NCBI GenBank assembly: GCA_026413225.1
Contig: CM048591.1
Span: 69,590,052-69,654,051 of the forward strand
Reading direction: 5' to 3'
DNA length: 64,000 bases
DNA from: Otis tarda
Lineage: Eukaryota > Chordata > Aves > Otidiformes > Otididae
Part shown: positions 43,401-52,857 of the stretch, piece by piece
How the letters are laid out: each line of letters starts with the position of its first letter
How positions within the stretch are numbered: position 1 is the first letter of the stretch
Program-made: the position numbers and the translations under genes
The notes under the pieces: generated by a model
Database searches by the model: none
What the model saw: the letters and a program-made list of their open reading frames with translations, nothing else
What the model was told of the DNA's origin: nothing

Positions 43401-46400
43401 ATCTCAGATGGTGTGGAACGGTCTAGCTGTCGACAGTGAGTTTATATAATCCCAATGAAAAGAGTTATCCAATCTCTCCATGCAAATGTGATCCCTGCCA
43501 CTGTGTAAAATGCTTATTTAATCTATTACGCTGCATGGGTTTTGGTGAATTCTAGGTGCAGCTTCAGTAACAGCAGTGGCTTTGCACTAACCATGCGATA
43601 AAATAGAATAATGAAAATAAAAATAAGCATAAAGGGCATCCAGTTTAGAGATGATATCTTCTGTAATTCAGTGGAAAATGTGAGACATGCCATTCAGGCT
43701 TGCTTCTATGTCTGCAACAGGGAAATGACAATTTTGGCTAGGTACTTTCTCTGTGAATGAAATACTTGCTGAAATATTATTGTGCATGGGTATGCTGGTT
43801 TGGTTTGTTCATTGTTGGTTTTTTGTTCTGGACACAGCAAAGATAAGTGAAGTGAGCAGAAACCCTTCTTAGAAATGACCAGAAAGCGAGAGGCTGTATT
43901 GTGATCACAGTTGAGCAACAAGTCCTCCTTACTGGTGCTCACTGGGAGTGGCCGGGGATTGCTGCCATGTCAACCTGGTCTGTCCCTCCTCCTGCCCACA
44001 AAGGGCTCTGTGGGCCACAGGACATTTCTGAGGGCCTGTTACAAAAGTGTTATTTCAAAACATATTGTCCTCAGCTGGATAAGGGGTGGCAGTAGCTGGG
44101 CACTGATTTGGCTTGGGAAGTTCTGCTGTTGTTTTTATTTTATGCATACTCTTGCTGAAGTCTTGTGGAACAGGAATTGTGACTGAAAGCCTGTCATTCA
44201 ATAAATGAATTTTCAGTGGAAATAAAGTGATGAAGTTTAATGCATCTTCTGAGATAGCAAACTTTAAAATTGAAGTCACTGGTGGATTGCATTTACCATG
44301 ACTTCTGTGCTATTAAAAGTTATTTGAATAGCAACATGTCAGATGATGATTTTCACAGTTCTACCTTTGTTGTCTTTGTTGGCATTTATAGGAGAAGCCC
44401 AGATGTACAAGCTAAAGAAGAACTGTGGAAACATATTCAGTAAGTGCTGTCTTTGTAGGGTCCGAGTGACTGCTTGGTTTGCCTCTAATGCAGTTATTCA
44501 CATCCCAGGCACTGTGGCTATAAGGCGTTACACTGTGGTTTAGTTATGTGCCACAGTAAATTATGCGGGTGTTAATGACCTGCTATGTGTAGAAGATACT
44601 GCAGAGCACTGAGTGCACTGAATACAGATGACCATTGTATGCAGATGAATTGTTAAAGAACACAACATTTTAGAGATTTATTCCTGTGGGGCTTCCAAAG
44701 TGTCCTTGTCTGTAATACTGCCACTTTTAGGATGAGGCCCCACATCCTATAGAACTACCAGTTAAGAAGATAGATAGCTATTCCAAAGTATATTCAATGT
44801 TCAGTACACACGATGTTCATATATATTGTGAAGAAACAATATCAGATTTGCAAGAAGGTGAGAGGAAGGTGAGACAGGATGCAACATGCAAGTTGAAGCA
44901 ATCAAGGTGAAGTTAGACACATTTCTTAGTAGGTTTCCTATTTTGATGTCAAGATAGCTTCAGGGCTGACAACAGCTTGTTTCAGTAAATCTTTTCAGCC
45001 TAATATAATAAAAATAAGAATGGTTTTGCAGTTGGTAGCTACTATTACATTTTTTACTTTGCCTTATCATTTCTAGGAAGGAGCTTGTGGATCCATCTGG
45101 CCTGTCTGAGGAACAATTGAAAGAAATTCCATACACCAAAATAGAGTGAGTTTATGTCAGGATTTTTCTTTCTGAATATAAAAGCCCACTTTTCATATTT
45201 TACTGTGAACTCTGTCATACTGAAATAGAACTGAGTTTACACGTAATCTCTAAGCTTTTATCTTCTCCAGATGCTCATCTAAGATGGGTTGGGTGAGAAT
45301 ACTTAATAATTTAAAAATCTTATATTTTATTTTTCAAAAATACAAAAAAAAATCATCTTCATCTCTCCCTATCTCTCCCACACACTCATGAACCTGCTGG
45401 ATGTCTGTATGTTCTGTATGCCTCCCTATGCCATCCATCAATCTCTTTTATGTAATACACTACAGAATAAAAGAGAAATGAATGCAAACAAGCAAATATA
45501 TCTGTTTCCCAAACTTCTACTTCCTTTAAATTTTTTATTCTGAACATGTAAGGCACTGTGTGTCCTCTTCAGTGCCTTTCTTTGCTTGTCATGGGCAGCT
45601 GCCAGGGCATAGCTATTTCCTTAAGAATGGACATCTATTTCATTGTGATAATTTCCCATTTGGGATGCCATGTGTCAGTGCAAGCAGCTGCATGTGGCAG
45701 AAATGGGATTCCAGTTTGCATTATAATGTGCTTCCACAACATCACTAAACAGAAAAGGCCGATTTTATTGCTGTATACATTAATGCATTCTTTATTAAAT
45801 ACTTCCATTCTCAAATATAGGCACGCCAGTTTGTGACCTGTGCACTTTTAAAGCATTAAATTCCAAGTACAGACTAATAAGAAAAGCTTCAGCCTTTTAA
45901 ATTCAGCCAGTGCAAGAACCCATCTGTTACACGTTAATAAGAAATGGGAGGATCTTTCAGGCTACAGCTGCCATTTATGCTTTTGTGCCAAAGATCTGGT
46001 TTGCTAACCTGCTATTTTTAATTCTGTCTTGTAGGACTCAAGGCGATCCGATTCGCATTAGGCATTCACATTCCCCTCGAAGCTACCGTCAGTATCGGCG
46101 GTCCCAGTGCTCTGACGGTGAAAGATCTGTCCTGTCTGAAGTGAAGTAAGTGAATGTAGTGATTACCAGTGGGCTGGTTTAGTGTGGCCCAAAAGTTGTT
46201 CAAAGGTCATGGTTAGATTAAAAGTGGCATAAACGTGGTTGTTTGCTGGTGTAGGATTTAGGCAGCCTCCTAAATAGTAGGTCTTCAGAGCTAGGTGACT
46301 GAAGTATAAAACATTTCTGGACTGTTTTGGTCTACAGAGGCCTGCTTGACCTGCTCAGAAGGGGGAAAACTGAAAAAACTGTAATAAACCTGTGTTGCTC

Positions 46401-48452
46401 TTCAGGTATAGGTCATGAAGTTGCCTAAGGGATGAGAACTCACCAGTTGTTTTCCAGATACCTTCATTCTTAATCGAGTTAAGATGTCATCTGTATTAAT
46501 TCTGTAATTTGTTTCACAGGAACTCTAGTACAACCCTCTTTAGCAATGGGTGGATCAGTCTTTCCTAGGAGACTAATTTGTAAAGGGAATACTTATAAAT
46601 GGAAAAGTGACAGCCTCGTTCTCAGTTTTATTAAGGCTTTAAATATCAAAAGCAGCCCCCTGACCTTATCAGCCACTTGGGAGGCTGAATGACACCCTGA
46701 AGGAGGTGTGGCACGCCCATGATTTCAGGTGAGACTCATCTTGCATGATATTGGGCTGCCTCTGTAGACCAGGAGGAGACAGGCCCCTTGAGAAGGGATG
46801 GGGTAACTTGTGCCCTGAGTGTGCCCACTGATGACTGAGGATCAGCATGATAGCTTTCTGATGTCTGAAGTCAGGGGATAAGCCTTTTGGATTTTGCCTT
46901 TCAGATCTACGTAGCTCTCTGGGTCACTTCCATTATTCTTCCAGCGCACAGCTTTAGTCTGCTTCATTATAGTAATATGCATTCTGTAATATTGTAATTC
47001 CAGTGCAAAAACTGATCTGGTGCCTCCACTGCCTATTACACGATCTTCAGATGCTAGAGGTCCCAGCATCCAAATGATTCAACAGGTTAGTAATTGTGTG
47101 TGTATCCTTTGTGATTTTCCTTTTTTGGAAGGAAGGGGAGGACTAGTGCTTTATTTCAATTAGATCTTTGTTTTTCAGTGAAAATTAAAGCTGGCTGAGA
47201 TTTTTTCAACGGTAGTGTGAGTTGAAATTTTACATTTTGCAGGCTGACTACTTTGTCTGTATTTCCAAATATATGTAGTTCTGTAGCATATGCCCCTGTG
47301 AACATCTGCCTCTGCTACTGAGGGACTCTTTCTCAATTTGAGTTTGGTGCTTCCTTAAGATGTTATTCTGTTATTCACAGCAGGAGAATAAACTTTCACA
47401 ATTTCTTAAAATTACACAAGTGTGCTTAGGATACTGTTTTAATCACAATCTACTGTCATTTATTTGCTGCCTCTTAGAGCTTTTCTTAGAGTTTTGTTGC
47501 TTGGGCTTGAAGCAGTGCTTTTTTTTTTTTTTTCTCTTTTTTTTTTTCTTCATTTTTCCCAAATGTTGAATAGCTTTTTTTTTATCAGTTAATTCATTTT
47601 TTTTTTAGCAATTAGAATAACTTAAGCTTGAACAATATTAAAGCAATAAACAGATACTTTTCACTTTAAGGCTAGCCAACAGACTACCTCCTCTTTGACA
47701 GGAATTAAGTTAAAGGATATTTGTAGTCCTACATATAATGGAAATTGAAAAACATAAGCTGTCCTTGATGTTTCTGTAAGGAGTTGCTCCAGCAGTAAAG
47801 TGGAAGTTGGTGTATTTAAGGCTAAGCACATTTATCTGCTTTGTAGAAACAGGTAACTTGTGTGATTGAGTCCTGTTCAAAATTCAGTGTCTTATTTCCA
47901 TTCTTATCCAATACGATGTGGCTTAAATCGTGCCCTGAAAGGAGTTAATGTTACAGTGTTCAGTGTCCACAAACAACTCTCTCTTCCCTCTGTCCCAGAC
48001 CCACTCACAACAGTGGCCATTGTGAGCGCTTGCTTGCAGTGTTTTGGTAAATACCAAATAATTAGTTGTGGCATTTCCTGAATAGGGAATGTGAATCCAA
48101 ATAGCACAGAGGGACAGCAGCTGGCAGGGGAGAGAGGAGGCAAGAGGGAGAAGAAATTCTGTTTGATCAAATAAATGTGGAGACTTTAATATTTCTGATG
48201 TGTGTATATATATATAGATTGCTATAACCTTAGCCTAAGACTGTCATAGCAGCAGTTATCAAAACACAGTATTTAAATTCTGCTGCACCTTTTCAACAAC
48301 ATGTTTTGATTTGTTCCCCTCAGAGACAGAATGGATCTAAAGACAGCCTAATAGAAGAAACATCTCAGCTCTCCACTACCAACATCGATGGAAAATCCAC
48401 CACTAAGATCATAAAAACTGTACAGGTGTCACGCTTCAAGGTGGAGGGTTGA
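7398..48452 (+). CDS. EPB41L4A: EPB41L4A, 3' part: 14 coding exons (band 4.1-like 4A)
   Basis: A FERM-domain protein of the band 4.1 family (NBL4), linked to the submembrane cytoskeleton. The spliced coding sequence joins 7398-7489, 8432-8509, 13538-13650, 19140-19221, 23512-23595, 27455-27568, 29415-29462, 33218-33295, 38586-38705, 44392-44439, 45077-45145, 46035-46145, 47004-47085 and 48324-48452. It reads 1,248 nt in frame with GT/AG borders throughout. The first two exons end the FERM C-lobe ([25 protein letters not shown]), then come SGRTSLQM and the tail. Recognition rests on remembered similarity to human EPB41L4A, including [17 protein letters not shown] and [15 protein letters not shown]. 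The tail has acidic-Ser and Arg/Ser-rich blocks. About 270 N-terminal residues lie outside the window, judged by the roughly 686-residue human protein. No break is seen. Confidence 0.95.
8432..8509 (+). CDS. EPB41L4A: EPB41L4A exon (end of FERM lobe)
   Basis: 78 nt, phase 2 to 2, between acatag and gtaaat. It encodes [20 protein letters not shown] then YKHRY. It completes the R of HTFFR with the previous exon and leads into the SGRT motif. Confidence 0.95.
8510..9146. other. EPB41L4A: Intron segment before the LTR (no feature seen)
   Basis: Unique-looking intron sequence with no supported feature. Confidence 0.5.
9147..10281 (+). mobile_element. Avian ERV LTR, solo-like fossil
   Basis: A retroviral long terminal repeat fossil of about 1.1 kb, starting TGTC and ending near AGCACA. 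It resembles the bird ERV LTR type that opens with a 'ttagcccc...gaccacgc...cactcactctcctc' segment. The middle is GC-rich, with several divergent repeats of a 'gggctgcag' unit, and the end carries a 'gttatcacagaggtattatc' and 'agcttcttacagaagctgcc' segment. No internal retroviral genes flank it, so it is a solo LTR or a remnant. The open frames inside it are by-products of GC-rich repeat sequence. No clear target duplication was seen. Divergence between its internal repeat units suggests moderate to old age. Confidence 0.75.
10282..13537. other. EPB41L4A: Intron segment (no feature seen)
   Basis: Unique-looking AT-rich intron. It contains a polypyrimidine tract before the next exon and nothing else I can support. 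Confidence 0.5.
13538..13650 (+). CDS. EPB41L4A: EPB41L4A exon (FERM-adjacent segment)
   Basis: 113 nt, phase 2 to 1, between ttcaag and gtaagt. With the previous exon's AG it encodes [15 protein letters not shown], then [19 protein letters not shown]. The SGRT motif is the family's hallmark after the FERM domain, where 4.1 proteins carry regulatory phosphorylation sites. Confidence 0.95.
13651..19139. other. EPB41L4A: Intron (no feature seen)
   Basis: A 5.5-kb intron with no recognisable CR1, LTR or RNA gene. Small inverted repeats near 15,890-15,925 look like chance AT-rich matches. Confidence 0.5.
19140..19221 (+). CDS. EPB41L4A: EPB41L4A exon (tail)
   Basis: 82 nt, phase 1 to 2, between a T-rich tract with cag and gtacgt. 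It encodes [19 protein letters not shown] then IIAPSPVK, close to the human protein as I remember it. Confidence 0.93.
19222..20399. other. EPB41L4A: Intron segment (short direct repeat only)
   Basis: Unique-looking intron. The only structure noted is a 13-bp direct repeat, ATAGTCCTATGTG, at 19,541 and 19,565. Confidence 0.5.
20400..20734 (+). mobile_element. CR1 LINE 3'-end fragment
   Basis: A 3' piece of CR1 that includes the C-terminal coding trace ([20 protein letters not shown]) and the short 3'UTR with 'ggattggatcagttggcctt'. It ends near 'atcattctgttggtctgtg', a diverged octamer tail. It is strongly 5'-truncated and older than the 2.2-5.5 kb copy. Confidence 0.85.
20735..23511. other. 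EPB41L4A: Intron segment (no feature seen)
   Basis: Unique-looking intron with an A tract near 23,036-23,054. No exon or repeat family recognised. Confidence 0.5.
23512..23595 (+). CDS. EPB41L4A: EPB41L4A exon (tail)
   Basis: 84 nt, phase 2 to 2, between tttag and gtaagg. It encodes [16 protein letters not shown] then [11 protein letters not shown]. First of eight symmetric exons. Confidence 0.93.
24621..26010 (-). mobile_element. CR1 LINE, 3' half, internally deleted
   Basis: Read on the - strand it runs from the reverse transcriptase to the 3' end. Traces are [20 protein letters not shown] near 25,900-25,970, [19 protein letters not shown] near 25,750, [10 protein letters not shown] near 25,600, a diverged FADD site (FIDNTKLCG) near 25,500, and [11 protein letters not shown] near 24,980. 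The tail 'aatcatagaatcat' is at 24,622. A piece of the transcriptase between about 25,835 and 25,855 is missing compared with the copy at 3.7-5.2 kb. Frames are broken in several places, and the catalytic FADD reads FIDN, so it is a dead, older copy. Confidence 0.9.
26011..27454. other. EPB41L4A: Intron segment with an alternating purine-pyrimidine run
   Basis: Mostly unique-looking. At 27,303-27,331 purines and pyrimidines alternate for 29 bases (core GCGCGCACACGCGC), a Z-DNA-prone run, followed by a GT run near 27,350. Confidence 0.5.
27455..27568 (+). CDS. EPB41L4A: EPB41L4A exon (tail)
   Basis: 114 nt, phase 2 to 2, between ccctag and gtaaga. It encodes [17 protein letters not shown], then [19 protein letters not shown]. 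Ends with an acidic-Ser then basic pattern shared with the next two exons. Confidence 0.95.
27569..29414. other. EPB41L4A: Intron (no feature seen)
   Basis: Unique-looking intron sequence, with A tracts around 29,305-29,345 only. Confidence 0.5.
29415..29462 (+). CDS. EPB41L4A: EPB41L4A exon (tail, 48 nt)
   Basis: 48 nt, phase 2 to 2, between cacag and gtaaat. It encodes [15 protein letters not shown]. Small symmetric exon. Confidence 0.93.
29463..33217. other. EPB41L4A: Intron holding a long hairpin
   Basis: Unique-looking intron of 3.8 kb. Its one striking structure is the inverted repeat at 32,186-32,283, listed separately. Confidence 0.5.
32186..32283. repeat. Near-perfect inverted repeat, 39-bp arms, 20-nt loop
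   Basis: The left arm (32,186-32,224, starting CTCTTACAAAAGTG) is the reverse complement of the right arm (32,245-32,283, ending CACTTTTGTAAGAG) over 39 bp. Only two single mismatches interrupt it (C-C at 32,200 and G-G at 32,210). The loop is 20 nt. The whole is 98 nt, with stem and loop sizes and single-base internal loops like a pre-miRNA, although the stem is a little long. A competing short hairpin exists, as GCAAAAGAAA (32,212-32,221) can also pair with TTTCTTTTGC in the loop. No target-site duplication or known terminal repeat was recognised, so a palindromic MITE is possible but not shown. The structure could be read from either strand. Confidence 0.8.
33218..33295 (+). CDS. EPB41L4A: EPB41L4A exon (tail)
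   Basis: 78 nt, phase 2 to 2, between ctccag and gtgagc. It encodes [19 protein letters not shown] then HRKKRN. Joined to the 48-nt exon it makes the run QRRRSRSRC. Confidence 0.95.
33296..35663. other. EPB41L4A: Intron segment (short AT hairpin only)
   Basis: Unique-looking intron. An 11-bp perfect AT-rich hairpin (TATTTAGAATT and its complement, 3-nt loop) lies at 34,033-34,057, too short to interpret. Confidence 0.5.
35664..35985 (-). mobile_element. CR1 LINE (outer copy), 3' end
   Basis: The - strand 3' end of a CR1: tail 'aatcacagaatg' at 35,666, then 3'UTR and C-terminal region up to 'ccctccctgcagatatc'. The next part of the same element continues at 37,139, beyond the inserted + strand CR1. 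Confidence 0.85.
35986..37138 (+). mobile_element. CR1 LINE inserted into another CR1
   Basis: A + strand CR1 that begins inside the reverse transcriptase ([18 protein letters not shown] is a frame-shifted trace of the motif A region). It continues with a recognisable [17 protein letters not shown], and then [20 protein letters not shown] near 36,750. It ends with 'attctatgattctgtga' at 37,122-37,138. It is 5'-truncated and its reading frame is broken in several places. It sits in the middle of an opposite-strand CR1, so it is the younger of the two. Confidence 0.9.
37139..37678 (-). mobile_element. CR1 LINE (outer copy), RT end and EN linker
   Basis: Continuation of the - strand CR1 cut by the 36-kb insertion. 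37,139-37,380 holds the end of the reverse transcriptase ([23 protein letters not shown]). 37,385-37,678 holds the end of the endonuclease and its linker ([11 protein letters not shown] near 37,600). The transcriptase body between them is missing, so this copy carries an internal deletion. Confidence 0.82.
37679..38585. other. EPB41L4A: Intron segment (no feature seen)
   Basis: Unique-looking sequence before the next exon. Confidence 0.5.
38586..38705 (+). CDS. EPB41L4A: EPB41L4A exon (tail, SR-like)
   Basis: 120 nt, phase 2 to 2, between ctgcag and gtatgt. It encodes [18 protein letters not shown], then [15 protein letters not shown] and SRHRSRS. With the next exon it forms the SR-dipeptide run [12 protein letters not shown]. 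Confidence 0.95.
38706..44391. other. EPB41L4A: Intron (no feature seen)
   Basis: A 5.7-kb intron without recognised repeats. A 9-bp hairpin (CTGTGAATT with AATTCACAG) near 41,467-41,491 is the only local structure noted. Confidence 0.5.
44392..44439 (+). CDS. EPB41L4A: EPB41L4A exon (tail, 48 nt)
   Basis: 48 nt, phase 2 to 2, between ttatag and gtaagt. It encodes [15 protein letters not shown] and the first two bases of Gln. Strongly conserved in the human protein as I remember it. Confidence 0.95.
44440..45076. other. EPB41L4A: Intron (no feature seen)
   Basis: Short unique-looking intron. Confidence 0.5.
45077..45145 (+). CDS. EPB41L4A: EPB41L4A exon (tail)
   Basis: 69 nt, phase 2 to 2, between ttctag and gtgagt. 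It encodes [17 protein letters not shown] then PYTKI. Confidence 0.95.
45146..46034. other. EPB41L4A: Intron (no feature seen)
   Basis: Unique-looking intron; small open frames at 45,558-45,836 show no family resemblance. Confidence 0.5.
46035..46145 (+). CDS. EPB41L4A: EPB41L4A exon (tail)
   Basis: 111 nt, phase 2 to 2, between ttgtag and gtaagt. It encodes [17 protein letters not shown], then [12 protein letters not shown] and RSVLSEV. Last of the eight symmetric exons. Confidence 0.96.
46146..47003. other. EPB41L4A: Intron (no feature seen)
   Basis: Unique-looking intron with no supported feature. Confidence 0.5.
47004..47085 (+). CDS. EPB41L4A: EPB41L4A exon (tail)
   Basis: 82 nt, phase 2 to 0, between ttccag and gttagt. 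It encodes [17 protein letters not shown], then [10 protein letters not shown]. The second half differs from the human residues I remember, so it is a fast-changing part of the tail. Confidence 0.93.
47086..48323. other. EPB41L4A: Last intron (no feature seen)
   Basis: Unique-looking intron with T tracts around 47,520-47,560. Confidence 0.5.
48324..48452 (+). CDS. EPB41L4A: EPB41L4A last coding exon
   Basis: Opens after cccctcag in phase 0 and ends at the TGA at 48,450-48,452. It encodes [20 protein letters not shown], then [12 protein letters not shown]-stop. The end corresponds to the human NGSKDSL...KTIKTIQASRL ending as I remember it. Confidence 0.93.
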   Translation, partial: RQNGSKDSLIEETSQLSTTNIDGKSTTKIIKTVQVSRFKVEG

Positions 48453-49039
48453 CTGCCGTAACTGAAGATGGCGAATGGATTTTATGCTTTGGAAACTGAG
48501 AATTTGTGTGTGTGTGTGCAAGGGAAGAAACTGAAGTCAGCATGATAGCAATTTCTTCAGGACGCTCAGAAGCGCAGCCTGCTTGCTGGGAAGGCCAAGC
48601 AATGCTTTTATCACCAACACCGTTCTAGTGGTGTGACTGATGGAGGAGCTGCCTAATTAGACAACCAAAAAGAAAAGTCTTAGTAAAACTGAATGATCAG
48701 CAGTTACATTTCCAGAAAATGAACAAAAAAAAAAATGCTGCAACAAAACAGGCTTTATGGTCTGCTCTGTAACTGAAGAGCCTTTTTCCAAAAAATGACT
48801 GTTAACTGACATGATCAGGACCAGATGCTTCAAGAGAAGCAAAATAGTCATATTTTTGGCCAATAGTGCAATACAGTGTGATATGGGGAGAATTATCTTC
48901 ACAATTTTATATGGGGATCAACTTGTGTCCTGAGACATAAGGACTGATAGCTCTTAAAAGGTTTATTTTAGCCTAGCATAACAACAGATACTTGTGTTGT
49001 TAATACAAATGTTGACTCAACCTGTTTTAGCTCAAAAAT

Positions 49040-49045
49040 AATAAA
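49040..49045 (+). terminator. EPB41L4A: Possible proximal poly(A) signal
   Basis: Canonical AATAAA within the 3'UTR, but without a clear GT-rich element just downstream. Confidence 0.35.
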
Positions 49046-52003
49046 CTTGGAAACATCCTGTAGCAGAGGGTTCCAGAGGGGATACAGACTCACTTTCCCT
49101 TGGCAGTTTTAAGTGTTCTCAATTTTGAATGCCCTTTTACGTAGAGGGCCTATTTAAATGAATCTTCCATACCACAGAAATGCATCTATCACCTTACAGT
49201 AAACCACACTGGAAAAAAAACTGGAGAGTATGTACTGACCCATCATATTGAGACTGCTTAGCAAAGCACTTAAGTACTGGATAAATGAAACCTGTACAGT
49301 AGGATTTAAGACAGCTAGTAAATACTTTTTTTTTTTTTTTTTTTTTAAAAAAAAACAACCCTAGATTAGTGAAGTCTGCCTTAATCTCTTTTCATATGAA
49401 ATAATCAATGCTAATACCTTCTGATACTTTTCTCTGAGCCATTTCTACTATGATAAAATGACAGGCAGTATTTCAGGTATGATAATTGTATTTTTTTTTC
49501 TATTGTCACAGTAGGAATAATAAGTTTTTAATGATGCTGCACATTGAGTGGGTTATCTTCTAGTGTGTATCTGAAGCGATACCTAGCTCTTCTGTCCTAT
49601 CACTTTGTACAAATAGCTGAAGTCATTACTCTGCCTCCCATTTTTCCAGTCAGTACGTGGATGAGCCTTCTGGCATTGCTAACTTGTTAAGAAGCTTAGT
49701 AAAATCTATATGTTGTGAGAGTAACTCTTGCTAAGTGTAATCCTCAAACTAAATGCTGAATTTGTCAGATAGCATGGGAAATGGCTGTAGTAGTTCATGT
49801 GCCTTTTTACATCTGTCCTCCTTAAACCCAACCCCCACTGCCTTCAGTGAGTGGCAGTGATCTTCTCCCCCTAGCAACACTGTAGCAGGGGACTGCAGCC
49901 CTGTCAGAAAGCAAAACTATTTGAGGATGGGAGTGAGCATCAGGCATCTAAGTTACACTTTATAAGAGGCATGGGATTACTAATACATATTTTAACTAGC
50001 AAAACTGAGAAGTGAAACCTTGTATGACGTGTTAGATTTTCCACTTGGTTTTTTGATTCTTCATTGTTTAATGACCTGAGATGGTCAGGTGGATGCTACT
50101 AGCCAGGGTGGTAGCTGTACAGTTTGTATATTCCTATCACAGTATGGATTGGTCTGCAGGCTGGGGGATGCTGCGTTGAAAGCTGCCGGGGAAGGCAGAT
50201 TCCCATTGTCAATATTTTTCGTTCATCACTTAGTTTGGACAGTTCTGCTTCTTCAGTCTCAGTGGACAAATCTAAGTCAAGGAAAGAGCTTAGACCCCTC
50301 TGTGGTGGAAATTCTTTTTTTCATGGAGGTTCTTCAGCTTTTTCTGAATTTACTATGGATTTCATCCTAGGACATTGTTGGGCTTGGCTTAAAGTATTTG
50401 CTCAAACTGTTTTGTAAGTCTGTTAAATGGTTTCATTGTCACCGCTCCAATTTAAAGTGATCCTGTAGGATCTATTTATGACCTGGTGTAGTATTCTCAC
50501 AAGCACCAGTTAAAAATCAAAATATGACAAAAAAACAAAACAAAACAAAAACAAACCCACACAAAAAAAACCCCCATCACTGTGGCAAAGGTTGTGGTGA
50601 TGCAGACTAATCTAGAGCATCACAATCTTTTTGGAAGACTACTGAAATACAACAAACGACACAAGAGCTGGTTACAGTGTCTGCAATGAAAGCCACTCGG
50701 TATTTCATAAAGATGTTACAGGCTGGAGCATTATGTGCTTGCTTGTAGTTTGTTGCTTTCTAAATCATTACCGTTATTCTGTATTCCTTACTCAGGCACG
50801 GGCAAGTAGAACATATCTACTACTTTAGGAGATTTTTGTTATTATTTGAGAATTATCTGTATATAGTGTCTGTATCTTGCCAATCCTCAAATATTGATCA
50901 AGAAGAAAATGACTTGTAAGATTTATATCCAACCTTATGTTTTCCTGTATGTTGTCATCCGCCTGTGGGCTTTTGTGTATTATTGCTGGATACCATCAGC
51001 CAGATGTGTGGTATTTTACTTATCCCACTACATCAGAAAATAGGCTTCTATAAAGTCTAATAGTGATAGGTTTCAATTCTCAAGTTACAGGAGAGTTGTT
51101 CTGTAATCAAGCCAAATTTTCTGCATTTAAATTAGAAATTTACACAAAGATTCCTGGATTTGAGTTAGTAGTCTTATCTCCACTGAGTCTACGTAGGAAG
51201 CAGGTTTTAGCAAGTCTAATGCTCGGTCTCGGGCACTGTAATACAGTTTTGTATCCAGAAAAGAAAGACTAAGCTTAACACCTGTATTACCTGTTAAGTG
51301 TCAGTGCCAGGACAAGGCAAAACATGGACAAGAACATCACTGTCAGCTAATAGTACAGAAGAAGAGACTTCTTCCATAATCCTGAGCCTCCTTTCCCTTC
51401 AAGCTTCTTTTCCTCAGTCATTTGAGGAAAGGCACCTTTTCTTGTGATCTTGTTATTTTTGTGTGAGAGATACCTACAAGCAGTCAATCACTGAAAGCAC
51501 TTAGAGTGCCACAGCTATGCTCTGTAGCCCTACACCAGCCTACGGCTTCTGTAGGTGGCTGGCCTCTTACAGCTCTGAGCTACATCTTGCCCTTTCCACT
51601 GTTGCTGCCCTTCCCCATCTTTCTTGAGGCTTTCACTGCCTAGAGGTAGTAAATTTTTCAAACCTGGAATTTGGATGTCAGTCCAAAATGCTTTTATCTC
51701 CTGATGAGTCAGGCAAAAGACAGGAGATGTAGACCTACGTCAGGCTAAGTTTACCCTGGGGTTGGATGCCATACAGACCTGTCCTCACATGGACAAAGGA
51801 CGGATATCTGAGGCATTCTCATCCTAATTCTGCTTCTAGTCTGCTGAATTGATCTCAGGCCAACAACTTTGTGCCTCTGCATTTAGCTCTTCTGAGACTT
51901 CTGTAAGTGCTAAGAATCGTTAAGTTATGGAACTCGCTCATTGGTTAATCAGCGACACCTACAACATAGATACACCTCTTTGCAAAAAACATGTATTTTA
52001 TAC

Positions 52004-52009
52004 AATAAA
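52004..52009 (+). terminator. EPB41L4A: Likely distal poly(A) signal
   Basis: AATAAA, then about 20 nt to a probable cleavage site, then T-rich 'cattttttttgtatctc' downstream. Best end for the EPB41L4A transcript in this window. Confidence 0.6.
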
Positions 52010-52030
52010 GGGGGCTTGCTAACCACACCA

Positions 52031-52857
52031 CAAAAGCATTTTTTTTGTATCTCACATTAGTCCTTTTGCTTGTTAGCAAGAGTTTTCATTACGAGTTAGC
52101 TGTGACCTGCTGTTTTCTACACTGCACTTCTTACCAATATCCATAACCTTGCAACTCATATTCTACTTGAGCTCATTATATTGAAGATGTTGGTTGGGAA
52201 AAAAAAAAAAAAAAAAAATCACTACCATTTAAGTTGCCAAATCAGTGATCTTTATACAGGTGAATATTGAACTGAATAGATAGCACATTTTCTTTTGGGA
52301 AAGCCTGTTTAATTCAAAGCTCCCTAGAAAAATGTTTGAAAACAACATACATAAACATATCAATGGGATGCGTATATTCTATTTACATTAAGTATTCATG
52401 AAGCAGCTGTGTGCTTTATTTTACATTGAGTTTGATTGACAGATGGCTGTGTCAATACTTGTGTCCAGGTTATTTAAAAGTCAAGTAAAACTTGAATTTT
52501 TAGGGCATTCCATGGTTGCCTCTGTGTCTTATTTACATTACACAAAGGAGCAAAGTCTTCAGAATCATTTGACACCACCATCTGGTAGAAACAGGTGTAG
52601 TACCAATTAAAATCCACTTGAGGATACAGCTTCTTCTGATTAAGTATTTTCCTGGTAGCAGAAAGCTGTCAGTGTAAGTTTTATACTTCCAGTACATATC
52701 CATACTAGTTTCCTTTCTTACCTGAAAAAAAATCATCAGCAGACTACGTAAGCTGTCAAACCAAACATAGAGATGCAGAGCCTGGGTGACATTGGATAGC
52801 TCTCTCCTTAATGTGCCCATTTAAATTTCTCTGCTGTTATTTGTCTCCTTGGTAAGA
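52031..52857. other. Intergenic stretch (no feature seen)
   Basis: Unique-looking AT-rich sequence with an A tract at 52,201-52,218. No gene supported. Confidence 0.5.

Larger units (their letters stand above)
48453..52030 (+). other. EPB41L4A: EPB41L4A 3'UTR (probable extent)
   Basis: No splice acceptor or coding similarity follows the stop. AATAAA at 49,040 gives a possible short form. AATAAA at 52,004, followed by T-rich sequence, gives a likely full form of about 3.6 kb. It includes a T then A tract at 49,327-49,355 and an A/C-rich tract at 50,527-50,577. The extent is inferred. Confidence 0.6.
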
